From Oreohelix idahoensis (Eukaryota > Mollusca > Gastropoda > Stylommatophora > Oreohelicidae): a stretch of 64,000 bases of DNA. The first letter of the stretch is position 1. Each line of letters starts with the position of its first letter. The stretch covers positions 1 through 64,000 of the forward strand of contig JAMPIV010004468.1 of assembly GCA_024509875.1 (NCBI GenBank), read 5' to 3'. The notes beneath the pieces were generated by a model. The model did not search any database and was not told the DNA's origin. It saw only the letters and a list, made by a program, of their open reading frames with translations. A program made the translations under genes and the position numbers. Positions 27,161-37,541 of the stretch are shown here, piece after piece.

Positions 27161-28051
27161 TCCTCTGCGTCTAAAACAACGAACTGTCCTGGTACGTCTC
27201 CCCTGCTCCTGAGTCATCGCATCAATTTTGGCCTCTAATTGAGCCACCTGTGCTCTCAGCCGCTCCACTTCTGCGTTTAATGCATGCGTATCTGACACAG
27301 TCTCTGTTCTTGCCACTTCAACACTGGCAACACCAGCCCCCAAAGCTGCTTCGATACTGGCAACACCAGCCCCAGAAGTGGGTTCAGTCTCTAAAAACCG
27401 TAGGGCATAGTCCCTCACCGACGTGAACGATGCTGTAGGCTCTGTAATGATCATCTCCTTCGCAAGCTTTCTTAGTAGATCATCTCTCAGGCAAGCAGCA
27501 AACTGGTCACGAAGAAAGGATGGCTCCAAAGGCGTGACGTTATTCTGCTTTTGTGCCCTTACAACACCTTCGAACACCTCTTGGATGCGATGGGATAATT
27601 CCCAAAGAGACTCCCTTGCACCTTGCCTGGTAGAGTAAAAAGTGGCCATAAGCTCTGGGATGCTTCGACGCTCCCCATACACCCTAAGAATGGAATGTAG
27701 CATCGATTCTGGGTCACCATCATTAGTCTGAATCCTCAGCTCCCTGCGAACACTTGGAGTCACACTGTCAAGAATAACATCTGCCTGGTCCTCTTTACTC
27801 ATCATCCCTACTCTCCAGGCAGCTCTCACCTCCCTGACATATTCCTCAGCCGTAGGACCCGTGCGCTCCCCAAAGCACCGCACTCTCTTGTGAGTAGGTA
27901 CCACAATGTACTGTACTCGTTCTGGTTGACGATCCAGCCCCACTACAGGGTCATCCCCCTCAGCCACATCTTCGTTATCCAATCTACTAGCAGCACGTGT
28001 GTTGCGTGCCGCCATCTTGTTGCTAGTAGAGTAAACTTGAAATACTGACAA
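27119..28051 (-). CDS. gag: gypsy Gag
   Basis: 310 intact codons. The second methionine (28015) has the better start context (CAAGATGGC). The middle resembles the gypsy/PNMA-type capsid: EEYVREVRAAWRVG, then VRRELRIQ, then a FYSTRQGARESLWELSHRI stretch typical of these proteins. A predicted coiled coil (LNAEVERLRAQVAQLEAKID) precedes one C-terminal zinc knuckle, CFRRRGLGHVQNRC, in which the second cysteine is replaced by arginine. Gag proteins form the particle that packages element RNA. The intact frame in a deleted element suggests selection or youth. Confidence 0.8.
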   Translation of the reverse strand: MSVFQVYSTSNKMAARNTRAASRLDNEDVAEGDDPVVGLDRQPERVQYIVVPTHKRVRCFGERTGPTAEEYVREVRAAWRVGMMSKEDQADVILDSVTPSVRRELRIQTNDGDPESMLHSILRVYGERRSIPELMATFYSTRQGARESLWELSHRIQEVFEGVVRAQKQNNVTPLEPSFLRDQFAACLRDDLLRKLAKEMIITEPTASFTSVRDYALRFLETEPTSGAGVASIEAALGAGVASVEVARTETVSDTHALNAEVERLRAQVAQLEAKIDAMTQEQGRRTRTVRCFRRRGLGHVQNRCPRALN

Positions 28052-28155
28052 ACTGGATGATCCCGTCCCTCGCCTTGCACTGAACTGGGTGTTCTACTGT
28101 TTCGGCTGTTGCTACTCTGAATGCTGAAAAGTTGCTTCACTGCGTGCTGTCTGTC

Positions 28156-28174
28156 AATCCTGCCGACGACGCCA
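28156..28174 (-). other. primer binding site, tRNA-Ser-like
   Basis: Two bases inside the 5' LTR the plus strand reads AATCCTGCCGACGACGCCA, which looks like a tRNA 3' end with CCA; AATCCTGCCGAC...CGCCA is the pattern of serine tRNAs. The minus strand would therefore anneal to tRNA-Ser to prime reverse transcription. Confidence 0.65.
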
Positions 28175-28176
28175 CT

Positions 28177-28746
28177 TGTGACAGGGGCGCTAGGTGGTAC
28201 CTCACACCCAAGACCCGTGCACCAAGAAAATTTATAAAGGATCGTTTGACAGGGGCTGCAATTATTGGTTGCTTGCAACCCTCTCAGCAGCAGACTTGGC
28301 AATTCAAGCAACAACAAAGCCTTATACCGATCAACATTTAATCGTACCAAACATAATCAAACACCAAATAAACAAAACACCCAGCTAGTGCCCAGTTGCT
28401 AACCGTGCTCAAGGCATTTACAGCTTGACTCTGTCTAAGCTCGTCTGTTCTCTTCTGGGCGGCTCTCTCAAAAATAGTCCAGTTTCGCCGCTTGCTATCC
28501 CTTTTATAAGCCCTGGCCTAATCACTCAACTTACTGCGCGTATTAATCTGCGCCACGCAAAGAACACGCGCGATAATTGCTCTAGAAGACATGAAAACAC
28601 AGTTATACACAACTATTTCTAGAGCAAAAACACAACTACTTTGTATGCTTTATTATGGCCTGCAATAAATCTTCTTCTCGAAGATAACGTGGTGAAAAGG
28701 CACTAAACCACAGAAACACTATGAGTGACGAGATGGCGCGGTCACA
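28177..28746 (-). repeat. 5' LTR (short form, 570 bp)
   Basis: Partner of 25719-26287, with a handful of differences; both are intact to their TG/CA ends. Confidence 0.9.
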
Positions 28747-28750
28747 GTTA

Positions 28751-29570
28751 TAAAGACGTCCAAATATTTTGATCTGTCACTTTAAATTTTGGAATACTAG
28801 TCCGATGTCTCTCTGGCTCCTGGGAGTTGCTAATTTGACGTTGCGATGCAATCTAATCTGCGTCTCCAATTTCGATAGATTATATTTCCATGTCTCAGTT
28901 CAAGTCCTAGATTGTACTTTTAGACCAATTTGCCAATGAAAGAGAAAGTCTATTCCGGCTCTCATGGGAAGCTCTTTAGAACCATGTAGGTCGGGGTGTT
29001 AAATCCTTACTATCACTCGCATGTTTTTAAATATCAATTTTGAAATTTAAACTCGTGACCTCTTTCGCATATGGCAGTAATACTTCCAATTATTTTTATA
29101 AAACTCACAAATACATCGGTGAAGGTGAAATTATTTCCTGGTTAATACCTTCCGCCCATATTGTCTCCTCTTACAGGTTGTCTGTAATATTAATACAGAA
29201 ATGGCCCAGCGAAAACAATTACATATTATCACCTCTGTTTACACGTACATTCCTTAGACCGATTTCTTAGGCAGACAATCTTAATTCCCATCGATTGTGT
29301 GCGACCACCTTGTGTCAACAAAGATTGCCTCTTTCAAAGTTGGCTAGACGACTTGAGTGATAAATGTATTATTCGCTGACCTGTCTAATTAGCCTTGTAA
29401 AACTACAATTCAAATGGTGAAACGTAAACAAGTCTAGGGAGTGGTCAGAGCAAAAAAGTAAGTGCACAAAATATGCCAAATAATAGGACGATCGGTGAGG
29501 AAAATGAAGAAAAGAAGTGATACTATTGGAGGGAACGAAAGTTATGAACAGTACACAACTGATTTCGTCA
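28751..29570. other. no recognisable feature
   Basis: AT-rich. One acceptor-like tract ends near 29176 (CTCCTCTTACAG) before a ~30-codon open stretch that I cannot assign. Confidence 0.35.
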
Positions 29571-29574
29571 CAAG

Positions 29575-30665
29575 TCCCACGAGTGCAACTCACGCAATAC
29601 TAATTAAATCAGCTATCAATTTGCATTTGCAGATAACACATTTAACAATCAATTATAGTTAACAAGTTAAAATAGGGTGTTTATGAAACAATGAAGCACT
29701 GATGTTTTCGTCACTGGTAGTGACTTTAATTTGGTTATCGTTAAAACAAAAGTTAGTTTGCTGTGCAAAACAATTGTACTTAACTAGCCAGGTGTTGATG
29801 AGGATTTATTGTTGGTGTTTGGTTCCGTCACTGTTGGTTCCCAAGGGTGTTTTTGATTGTTCCGTCCATCGTCAAATTCTGTGACGGTAGCATGTCCCTG
29901 GCGGTAATGTTGGGGTTAACAACTCCAATTGTCAAGACAAGCGTTTTCAAGACCCGTCTGATGTAGGCGTCTAGAGTTGACTGCTGTTAACTAGAACCAA
30001 GGACGTGTACCACAAACTGAGAGAAAACAACTGCCTGTTCTAAGTATAGGGTCTCCTGACATGAGATTCAAGCCTCCGCCTCTTCCATTCCACTATTTTA
30101 TCCTTGTCAGAAACTTTACATTTCCTTAGCATTAATGTTAAACCCAGCGAGTCGGATGAAAGTCCATTTGAACAGCAGAAAACGACAGCTGTATTAATTA
30201 AACATGTTTGAATGTACATATAAACTTATTAAAATGATAATATAAATATGTACACCAGGATGTCATCAGCATCCATCCCTGCTCCACATAGAGCCTGGGG
30301 CTACCTCTACTTATGGGCTCCTTATAAGGAAACCTGCACGAAACAGCCATTAGCTCTTGCAGTGGTGGTTCGTGAATCCAACCGTTTTATATGCTGAGGT
30401 CTCCAGCCTCGTATGAACCTATGCTTCTACAAGCAATTTACACATGTTAAATGCAAAAATCTAAAATGATAAAATGTACCCATTACAATTTAACACGATT
30501 AACAAGAATACATTCACAGACTCTTTGCACAGGGAAAACTTCCACATAATGTCTGGCCACAGGTTTTAAGAGGCCGTCTTACTGGTGGTCAGGGCATTAC
30601 TTTGATTATAATCCCCCTGCTATTCTGTATGTAGGTTCCTAAGACTCGCGGTTTCCAACACTATA
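29575..30665. repeat. blocks beta and gamma contiguous, copy 2
   Basis: Matches 12655-13262 and then 16975-17490, the two parts adjoining near 30190-30244. This uninterrupted copy shows that everything between 13263 and ~16970 in the first copy is inserted. Module M lies on the minus strand at 30270-30440. Confidence 0.62.
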
Positions 30666-30894
30666 GTGGAGTTTTCTTTCTGTCAAATATTAGAAGATCC
30701 CTTAATGTGTGCTCCTGTTTTTATGTTGGAATCATTTTCTATTCGTTATCCTGGCTCGACGAGAGTGAATCGGCCTCAAAATGTTGCAGATTATAAACGA
30801 CATTTTCGCTCCCCGCCCATGTGGTTTCTTTGGAGACAAAAGACTCCATTCAAAAGTTGTTTAATTTATCATTTTCATGCGAAAAAAAAAACAC

Positions 30895-31200
30895 TTTTAG
30901 ATCTTTAGCCCATGACTGACGAAGCAGTCAGAGGTCATCACGCCTCCTAGTGATGTCTTGTAGGGCAGCAACAAAATGTCTCCATTTTGCTCGGTCGTGG
31001 CCATAGTTCGTGCCAGGCTCCAACTCTGGTTCATGCCTTGTATTCCAGTCTCCACAGCTCTCCACCAGACTGCGGTCCATAGCATAGCAGTTCTGTCGAT
31101 AGTGTCAGGGTCCCCTCTGAGGACATGGCCAACATAGTTCCAGGGTCAGCCTGCATTGATGGTGTGCATGCCTTTTTTACTGCACTGTGTAAACGGTTAC
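30895..31200 (-). pseudogene. non-LTR RT C-terminal tail, fragment
   Basis: Minus-strand translation gives NYVGHVLRGDPDTIDRTAML (the G-H-V-x-R motif that follows LINE RT domains), then WRAVETGIQGMNQSW in another frame. It is a remnant, resembling the scrap at 10735. Confidence 0.55.
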
Positions 31201-31454
31201 TGATTGGTGATGGTAACCGGCAAAAAAAATCGAAGAGATTTCCCCAGGCAGGTTGTGTGGAAAGAGGATAGTTTGGACATTTCTTTTTTCTGTTACTCTT
31301 CAGCACTCTGCGCCATACAAAAAGCAAGTTCGCAACTCTCGTTAACTTAACTGAGTGTTTGGGTGGCACCGAGAAAACTTCCAAAAGCTGTTTAGATTCA
31401 CCAAGGCCAATTAAAGGAATGGCGCAGGAGAATGTAATGATCGTAAATTGACTC

Positions 31455-32290
31455 GTTACATACTATCACAACGACTTTGTTACAAATGACAAACATAACA
31501 TCTGAGTCAATCACTGTTAAATCGACTTTGGTACAAAAGACAAATGTAACATCCAAGTCACTCGATGTCAAATCGATCTTCATCTTCGTACATTCTCAGA
31601 CGTCAACTGGAGCATGTTCAAAGACAGCAGCTGTCAGCTCGAGGTTGTTGGTATCTCCGTAGAGTTTTTCCAGGAATGGTACTGGTGATGGCCACATGCG
31701 CTTTCTCTGTTCCTCATATGTTGGGCAACTTTGAAGTAGATGTTCAGCAGTCATTTTATCTGTGCCGCAGTCGCGCTCATCAATAGTTCCTACCTTGACC
31801 TTGTTGAATAGTTGACCTGCTGTGCCCTGTGCGAAATAATAATCTTCAGCCATTTATTCACTTCTGGGAAGCTAATAATATGCTGATACATCGACTTTGT
31901 TACGCACGAGAAATATACCATCTTAGTCAATTTCTGTTGCATCGACTTATGTTACAGACGTGAAGAATAACGTATGAGTCAATCACTGTCAGATCCATTT
32001 TGTTACAAGCGACAAGTGTGGCATCTGAGTAAATAACTGTCACATCGACTTTATTATAAACGACAAATATGATATCTGAGTCAATCACTGTCACATCGAC
32101 TTTGTTACAAAGAAGAAATATAATATTAGAGTCAATCACTATCACATCGACTTTGACAGATATAACATACGAGTCACTCGCTGTCACATAGAATTAGTTA
32201 AAGCAACAAATATAACATATGTGTCTCCCATTGACTTTGTGACAAATGACGAATCTGAGTCAATCATTGTCATATCGATAATCTTGTCGT
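31455..32290. repeat. 51 bp minisatellite, interrupted
   Basis: Diverged ~51 bp units containing GAGTCAATCACTGTCA and ATCGACTTTGTTACAAA, at 31455-31577 and 31885-32290. A LINE fragment (31590-31870) interrupts the array. Since 51 is a multiple of three, one minus-strand frame stays open with a 17-residue periodic hydrophobic peptide. Confidence 0.7.
31590..31870 (-). pseudogene. LINE C-terminal tail after RNase H, fragment
   Basis: 85 codons on the minus strand containing CGTDKMTAEHLLQSC, the Cys/His motif found at the C-terminus of non-LTR polyproteins that carry RNase H, then EKLYGDTNNL. A related scrap lies at 55385-55665. It sits inside the 51 bp minisatellite and lacks upstream coding sequence, as expected of a 5'-truncated insertion. 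Confidence 0.65.
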
Positions 32291-32614
32291 CTGCTGTTTT
32301 TACTACCCCTAGCGTATTGTTTATCGATAAAAAACAATTGTCGACACAAGAAACGTCTTAGAGCTAACGAAAGTGGTGTTAATGTTGAATGTTAGTAAAA
32401 GAATGCACTCCCACCACCAGTACAGATTCAGGTGTAAAGTGTTTAGAAAAGCAGGAAAAATGTGTGTTCTTAATATAACTTACATATGTGGAAAAACAGG
32501 AACGGTCTGAGTTTTTGCTGGAGAATACCAGACTTGACAGGCAAACATATCACGCAGGAAAAAAAACCTAACTCAATAAACAGGCTAAAAAATTGTTTTA
32601 CTTGGACATGCGTT

Positions 32615-34090
32615 TATGGGAATGGGCCCATGATATGACAACCCTCAGATGCTTGTTTTCCTGATATTCCGTTCGACGTTTTCTCCTCTTTTGTGCTTGT
32701 TGTGTGAGCTTCTTTTCTCCCATTCTGAGGTGGCACCGAAGATAGCATCGCCACTTGGTGCGATCGGCAGCTTAATTCGCTCATGTTGCTGGATTTATGT
32801 CCAGTGCCTTCATGTCTCTCATGCACACATCATGAATTTCAGCTGCGGTCGCCCAACTGTTCTGTTCCCATCTGCCAGTTGTCCGTAGAAGATATCTTTT
32901 GGTATACGACCATCTTCCATGCGGCGGACATGGCCAAGCCAGTATAGTCTGCGCTGACTAAGCAGTGTATAAATGCTCTGAAGTATAGCACGTGACAACA
33001 CTTCGACATTTGTCACTTTATATTTCCACGAAATGCCGAGGATGCGGCGTAGACACCATAGATAGAAGTATTGTGCCTACTTTCTTGCTTAGCATAGATT
33101 GTCCATGTCTCGCTGACATATAGAAGTGTGCTGGTGACGCAGGCGTTATAATCCCCAGCTTTGATCTTCGTTGTGAGTTTGGAGTTTTCCCAAACACGTG
33201 ATGTGAAGCGGGCAAAGGTAGCTGCAGCTTTGCCAATGCAGCTCTCAATTTCTGTGTCCAGAAAGAGTCTGTCATTGATGGTAGACCCCAGGTATGTGAC
33301 GTGATGCACCACTGCCAATTTATAGTTATCGATAGTGATAACTGGTGCAGCACCCACATCCTAACTCAGCACATTTGTTTTCTTTAGACGTATTGGAAGG
33401 CCAAAGTCCTTGTATACTTGGGTGAAGCGATTCATAAAGCTCCTGTTGGCTTTGAGTGAAAACTGCAGCATTATTACTCTTATAGTGACCGACCCTTCTG
33501 ACTTTTGTTTTTGCCTTCAGCCTTGCGAGGTTAAACAGACGGGCCATCCGACCTTGTGTGAAGGCATATTATTTCAGTTACATTTCTGAATGCATGTTTC
33601 AAGAGTAAGGCAAAGAAGATCCCGAAGAGGGTTGGAGCCAGAACGCAGCCTTGTTTAACGCCACTGCGTATGTCATAGGGCCGTGATATGCTTCCAGCAT
33701 ATTGGACTGTTCCAATGTCTTCATGGAATGACTTTATCATTTCCAGCAATTTAGAAGGGCAGCCTATTTTCAGGAGGATTTTGAAGAGTCCATTCCTACT
33801 AACCAGGTCAAATGCTTTTGTAAAGTCTATAAGAGCGATATATTTGGCATTTTCTGCACTTTTGATTTTTCCATAAGCTGGCAGAGAGAAAAGATCATGT
33901 CTGTTGTTGATCTACCCGAAAGGAATCCACACTTGTGTGGTCGCATTAAGATGACTCTGGCAAAACTTACCAAGAATACTAAGAGAGATGCCTCTGTAGT
34001 TATTGCAATCACTTCTATCTCCTTTTTCTTATACAGAATCTTGGCATCTTGCATTAAACATTAATTAAATATGTCGGTCAAGAAACACTA
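32615..34090 (-). pseudogene. non-LTR reverse transcriptase, decayed second family
   Basis: Minus-strand pieces in several frames follow RT order: KKEIEVIAITTEASLL (a decayed NYRGISLLS region), CGFLSGRSTTDMIFSLCQL, KSFHEDIGTVQYAGS, RSGVKQGCVLAPTLFGIFFA, HVTYLGSTI, LLYVSETWTIYAKQ, LYWLGHVRRMEDGRIPKDI and GRPQLKF. It differs from the 21857 family. At least five frame changes or stops are visible, and the FADD box falls in a damaged stretch. Its 5' side ends within a few dozen bases of the large LTR element, whose insertion site is at 34093. Confidence 0.75.
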
Positions 34091-34097
34091 ACATCGC

Positions 34098-36734
34098 TGT
34101 CACGTAGGTTATGGTCATTAAATTACCTACATCTTCTTCCTATTCTCTCACCCGAATCCTTTTATTTTATTATCTTTCCGTACTTGTTTTTCCTGTATTT
34201 TTCGCATCACTCGTTTGCGAAAAATATTTTCTTCTGTATTCTTAAACTTTACCTGTTTTGTTTCTCAAAACTGAGTATCGCACTAGATGGTATTACGTGG
34301 ATGTCAGTCAGACGAGAAGCGTTATAATGCATTCCGTCAGACCGGGAGAGCCGACAGCTGTCTGCTGTTCCCCCGGGAACAGTGTTTTCTTCGGCCGAGT
34401 TCTGGGACGTAGTGTGAAAATTCACTCCGCTGGACCGGGTAGGCAGACAGTGGGTCTGGTTTTTCGCATATGACACTCACGCTCCACGGGCCATGGTCAG
34501 CTTGTAGTGTGAAAACTGCCCTGCCTTTCAGACAAGTTGTCTACCTTTGCAATTGACACGCACGTTTCTCGGTCAGTTTGTTAAACGAAGGGTGAGATTA
34601 CTCTTGGCACGGCAGACGGTTGTCTGAGATTGGCAACTGACACGCGTACATCTTGGTCAGTAGGTGGCAGTTACGACATGTTAGGAGTTAAACGTAGCTG
34701 TTATGAGAAGGGGGAGAGATCGGCGCGGGGGAGATAGTTCATCCTTTGTCTGGTTTAAAATATTAACCCACGTTTGAAACTATTTCATTTCACTCAGTAA
34801 CTTTGCAGTTAGACTAGAACAACCTTCGTTCGATTTCTAAATAATCTCTGTAAATAGAGATGGCCTTAGTTTGGTCGAAGTGGTTTAACGTTCTTAGTAA
34901 TTCTGTGTTTGAGGTATATTAATATTATATATAATAGATATCTAATTTTGTGAAGTGATTTAGTGTTAAAATCGCCGATTCCATTTTAAACTAGTTCTGT
35001 GTGCAGAGTGAATATTTTGATAGTTTGTTATTTCTTTAATCGTCGAGTTGCAGTGGAAATACAAAATAAATTATATTTTTAGCTTACTAAACAAGTAGCT
35101 GAAATAAGTTTAATTTAACTGTTAAATACTCAGTCGAAACTGTTTTAATAACTAACTTATAAATGCTAGATGCGACATAAGTGAATATTGACGGAATACG
35201 AAGATATTCCTAATTCCTGATGATTGATTTTTATATAACTTACTTTACGGGAAGTTTTAATTATAAGTCAAGCGGTCGGCTTGCTTTTTTAAAATGTAAG
35301 TTATAATGAGTACATATATGTAAATTATTTGATATGTGTTCTTTCTTTTATATAGTGAAACGGTGGTACCAACTTGTCAGCGTTTAGTAAAGAGACATAT
35401 TTGTGTGAAGCATAGACAGTTCCTATCTTTAACCACGTGGGTTCTTTTGTTTCAAGTAACACTGATCTGACAGTGCATATGCCATCAGAGAGAGACAGTA
35501 ATAGCAATCCCACTAACGGTTTCTAAAGACTAGAAATAGTATTGGGCTTTTGAGCCAGTTCATATTGCTCCACAAATTTAAATGTACATGCTGCCTGGCG
35601 GCGAGAATATTACAAGAATAACATTAACATTCCGACAGAGATTGTGACTAGTATTGTGGTGACCAAATATAGTACCTTCCTGCAAGCAGACACCGATCTG
35701 ACATTCCTGAAAATTCTAGAAATCAAAGCTAATGACATTGTGCTCCGCTAACTTTCGTGCCTGGACAAATTTTATGTGACTTAATCAGACATTCGAAAAA
35801 TAAGAACACCCTAAGAAATCGTTCCCTGAGACAGAGAGTTCAGTACGTCTTTTGGAACTGGGGATTTCTTGGCCGATGACTGCATTTTCGGGTCTGTGTG
35901 AAGGTCCTAGAATTATTATGTTCCCAGAGGCAGCAAGCAAAGTTGTGAGTATATATGTGCAAGGAAGGCCATGGCTGAATGAATGAGAGTACACAGGTCT
36001 GAGTGTTATTTTACCGGTGTATTATTGTCACCCATTTGCTGTCTTAACTTTTTTTAACCTGCAGAATTTGTTACAAAAATGCTAGAGTTTCTGTTTTTCT
36101 TAGGTTAAATCAGATTTATCCAACTCTGTTCATATATTTACGAGAAAGAAAGAAATCTCTTAGACTCAACCCTACGTATCTATAACTCTTTGGGCCACCA
36201 TTTGTTCTCTTAACGGGGTTGTGGGCTAAACCTAGAGTAAGATCTAACGGGCTATCATCCTTGTAGCATTTTTCTTGAATTTTATGACTATGTGTATAGG
36301 TTTTTCCTTGATGAAATTTGTGGTGTTGTGAGAGATTTTTTTTGATGATAATAATAAAAATCTCTCTTGAACAAAATCAGTGCGTTGGTCAGCTCGATCC
36401 CAATTATCTATATAATCATTGTTATAGATTTTCCAAGTCTGTGTGTTTAACTGTCGTCACGTGTACGTGCGTGCCCGTGAGTAGATAGAATTATATGTAA
36501 TATATATGTGGTTTAGACTGTCGGACTCTGAAAAAAAAACCCGTCGTAGAGGATAGGTGAGAGGGAGAAGAATTCTTTTCGCTTTCAGCGACAGCCTCTG
36601 TACCACAGTCTATCATCTCACCACTCGTGGAATCTATTTCATTTTTCTAACTCTCACCGTGACTATCACTCATTCCAACCTATTCAGAAGGGACCAACCC
36701 AAGTCTTAATACTCCTATCCGAAAATCTACGACA
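34098..36734 (+). repeat. 5' LTR (2637 bp)
   Basis: TGTCACG...CGACA. Unusually long. It differs from the right LTR by roughly 1 percent on reading. It contains a perfect 11 bp stem hairpin (36330-36366) with AATAAA at the start of its 3' arm. The 71-codon open frame near 34258 is repeated in the other LTR and is not supported as a gene. Confidence 0.93.
36330..36366 (+). promoter_or_regulatory. polyadenylation-signal hairpin in LTR
   Basis: GAGAGATTTTT pairs perfectly with AAAAATCTCTC across a ~15 base loop. AATAAA overlaps the loop and 3' arm. The same hairpin is conserved at 42867-42903 in the right LTR. It plausibly marks the R region and poly(A) site. Confidence 0.45.
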
Positions 36735-36736
36735 AA

Positions 36737-36754
36737 TGGGGGCTCGTCCGGGAT
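36737..36754 (+). other. primer binding site, tRNA-Pro
   Basis: TGGGGGCTCGTCCGGGAT, two bases after the LTR end, is exactly the 18-base tRNA-Pro complement known from many retroelements. Two degenerate copies of the LTR-end plus primer-site unit follow at about 36779 and 36834. Confidence 0.85.
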
Positions 36755-37541
36755 TTGAACTCAAAATCCAAAGGCGATACGACAAATGTGGTCTCGCCCG
36801 ACGGATTTTTGAACTTAGAATAGGAAGACGAGTACGACAAAGGTGGACTCGTCTATCTGGATTTTGTACTTAAGATTCTTTATTTTGAAATAGAGTAAGA
36901 GTGTGATGTCCTGTGAGTTTTGTATCTTTTAAAATAATTTATCCCCTAGACTAACGATCTGTTTACGGGCGTGCTGACCACACAAACTGATAAGTTTTTT
37001 CCACGGCATTAGGAAGCATTATACATTTCAGTTACAGGTTGATTGTCGGAATATATGTTAATTACTGATTTTGTAATACTAAACGCTGGTAAAGTGGTGA
37101 GTGTATAACATTCACTGGGTTTTGAAGAAGTAGGTGTTTGAGCAAAAGCTAAGGAGTGCGTTTCGGACTATTTGTCCACATGAATTGCCTCCCTTACCCT
37201 ATCTGTCTTCAGGGGGTGAACTTGATAGTGGATTTTAAAATTAAGGGATTATTTATCTCTGTAATTTTGCAATAATTATTTTGCTTTTCCACTGTAGAAA
37301 CTTAATTTTTTTTCAGGGATTAATCTTAACTACCATTTAGTTGGCGTAGTCGTGTTTTGCATTAGGTGCTTTATTGCCGATTAATAGCAGCGATAGTTAG
37401 ATTTTTATTTTTGGAGGAGGTATCCCAGGGTTAAATATATCATCTTTTGATTTTTGGTATTTTATTTTCTCTTAAGTGGTAGGAACCAGTGTATCCTTTT
37501 TCGTATTCTCTTTCTCCACTAGTATCAGTCACTGACCCAAT

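Larger units (their letters stand above)
25719..28746 (-). mobile_element. internally deleted Ty3/gypsy LTR retrotransposon
   Basis: Complete ends: LTRs at 25719-26287 and 28177-28746, both TG...CA, flanked by the 4 bp duplication GTTA (25715-25718 and 28747-28750). On the minus strand the order is 5' LTR, primer site, gag, a short chimeric second ORF, polypurine tract, 3' LTR. The second ORF jumps from what looks like the start of a protease to zinc knuckles and then the integrase C-terminus, so most of protease and all of RT, RNase H and the integrase core are absent. At 3.03 kb it cannot move on its own. Confidence 0.88.

Noticed and set aside
34258..34473. 71-codon open frame present in both long LTRs
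   Set aside because: It lies wholly in the LTR, is short, has no recognisable motif and is duplicated only because the LTRs are. The opposite strand is equally open there.
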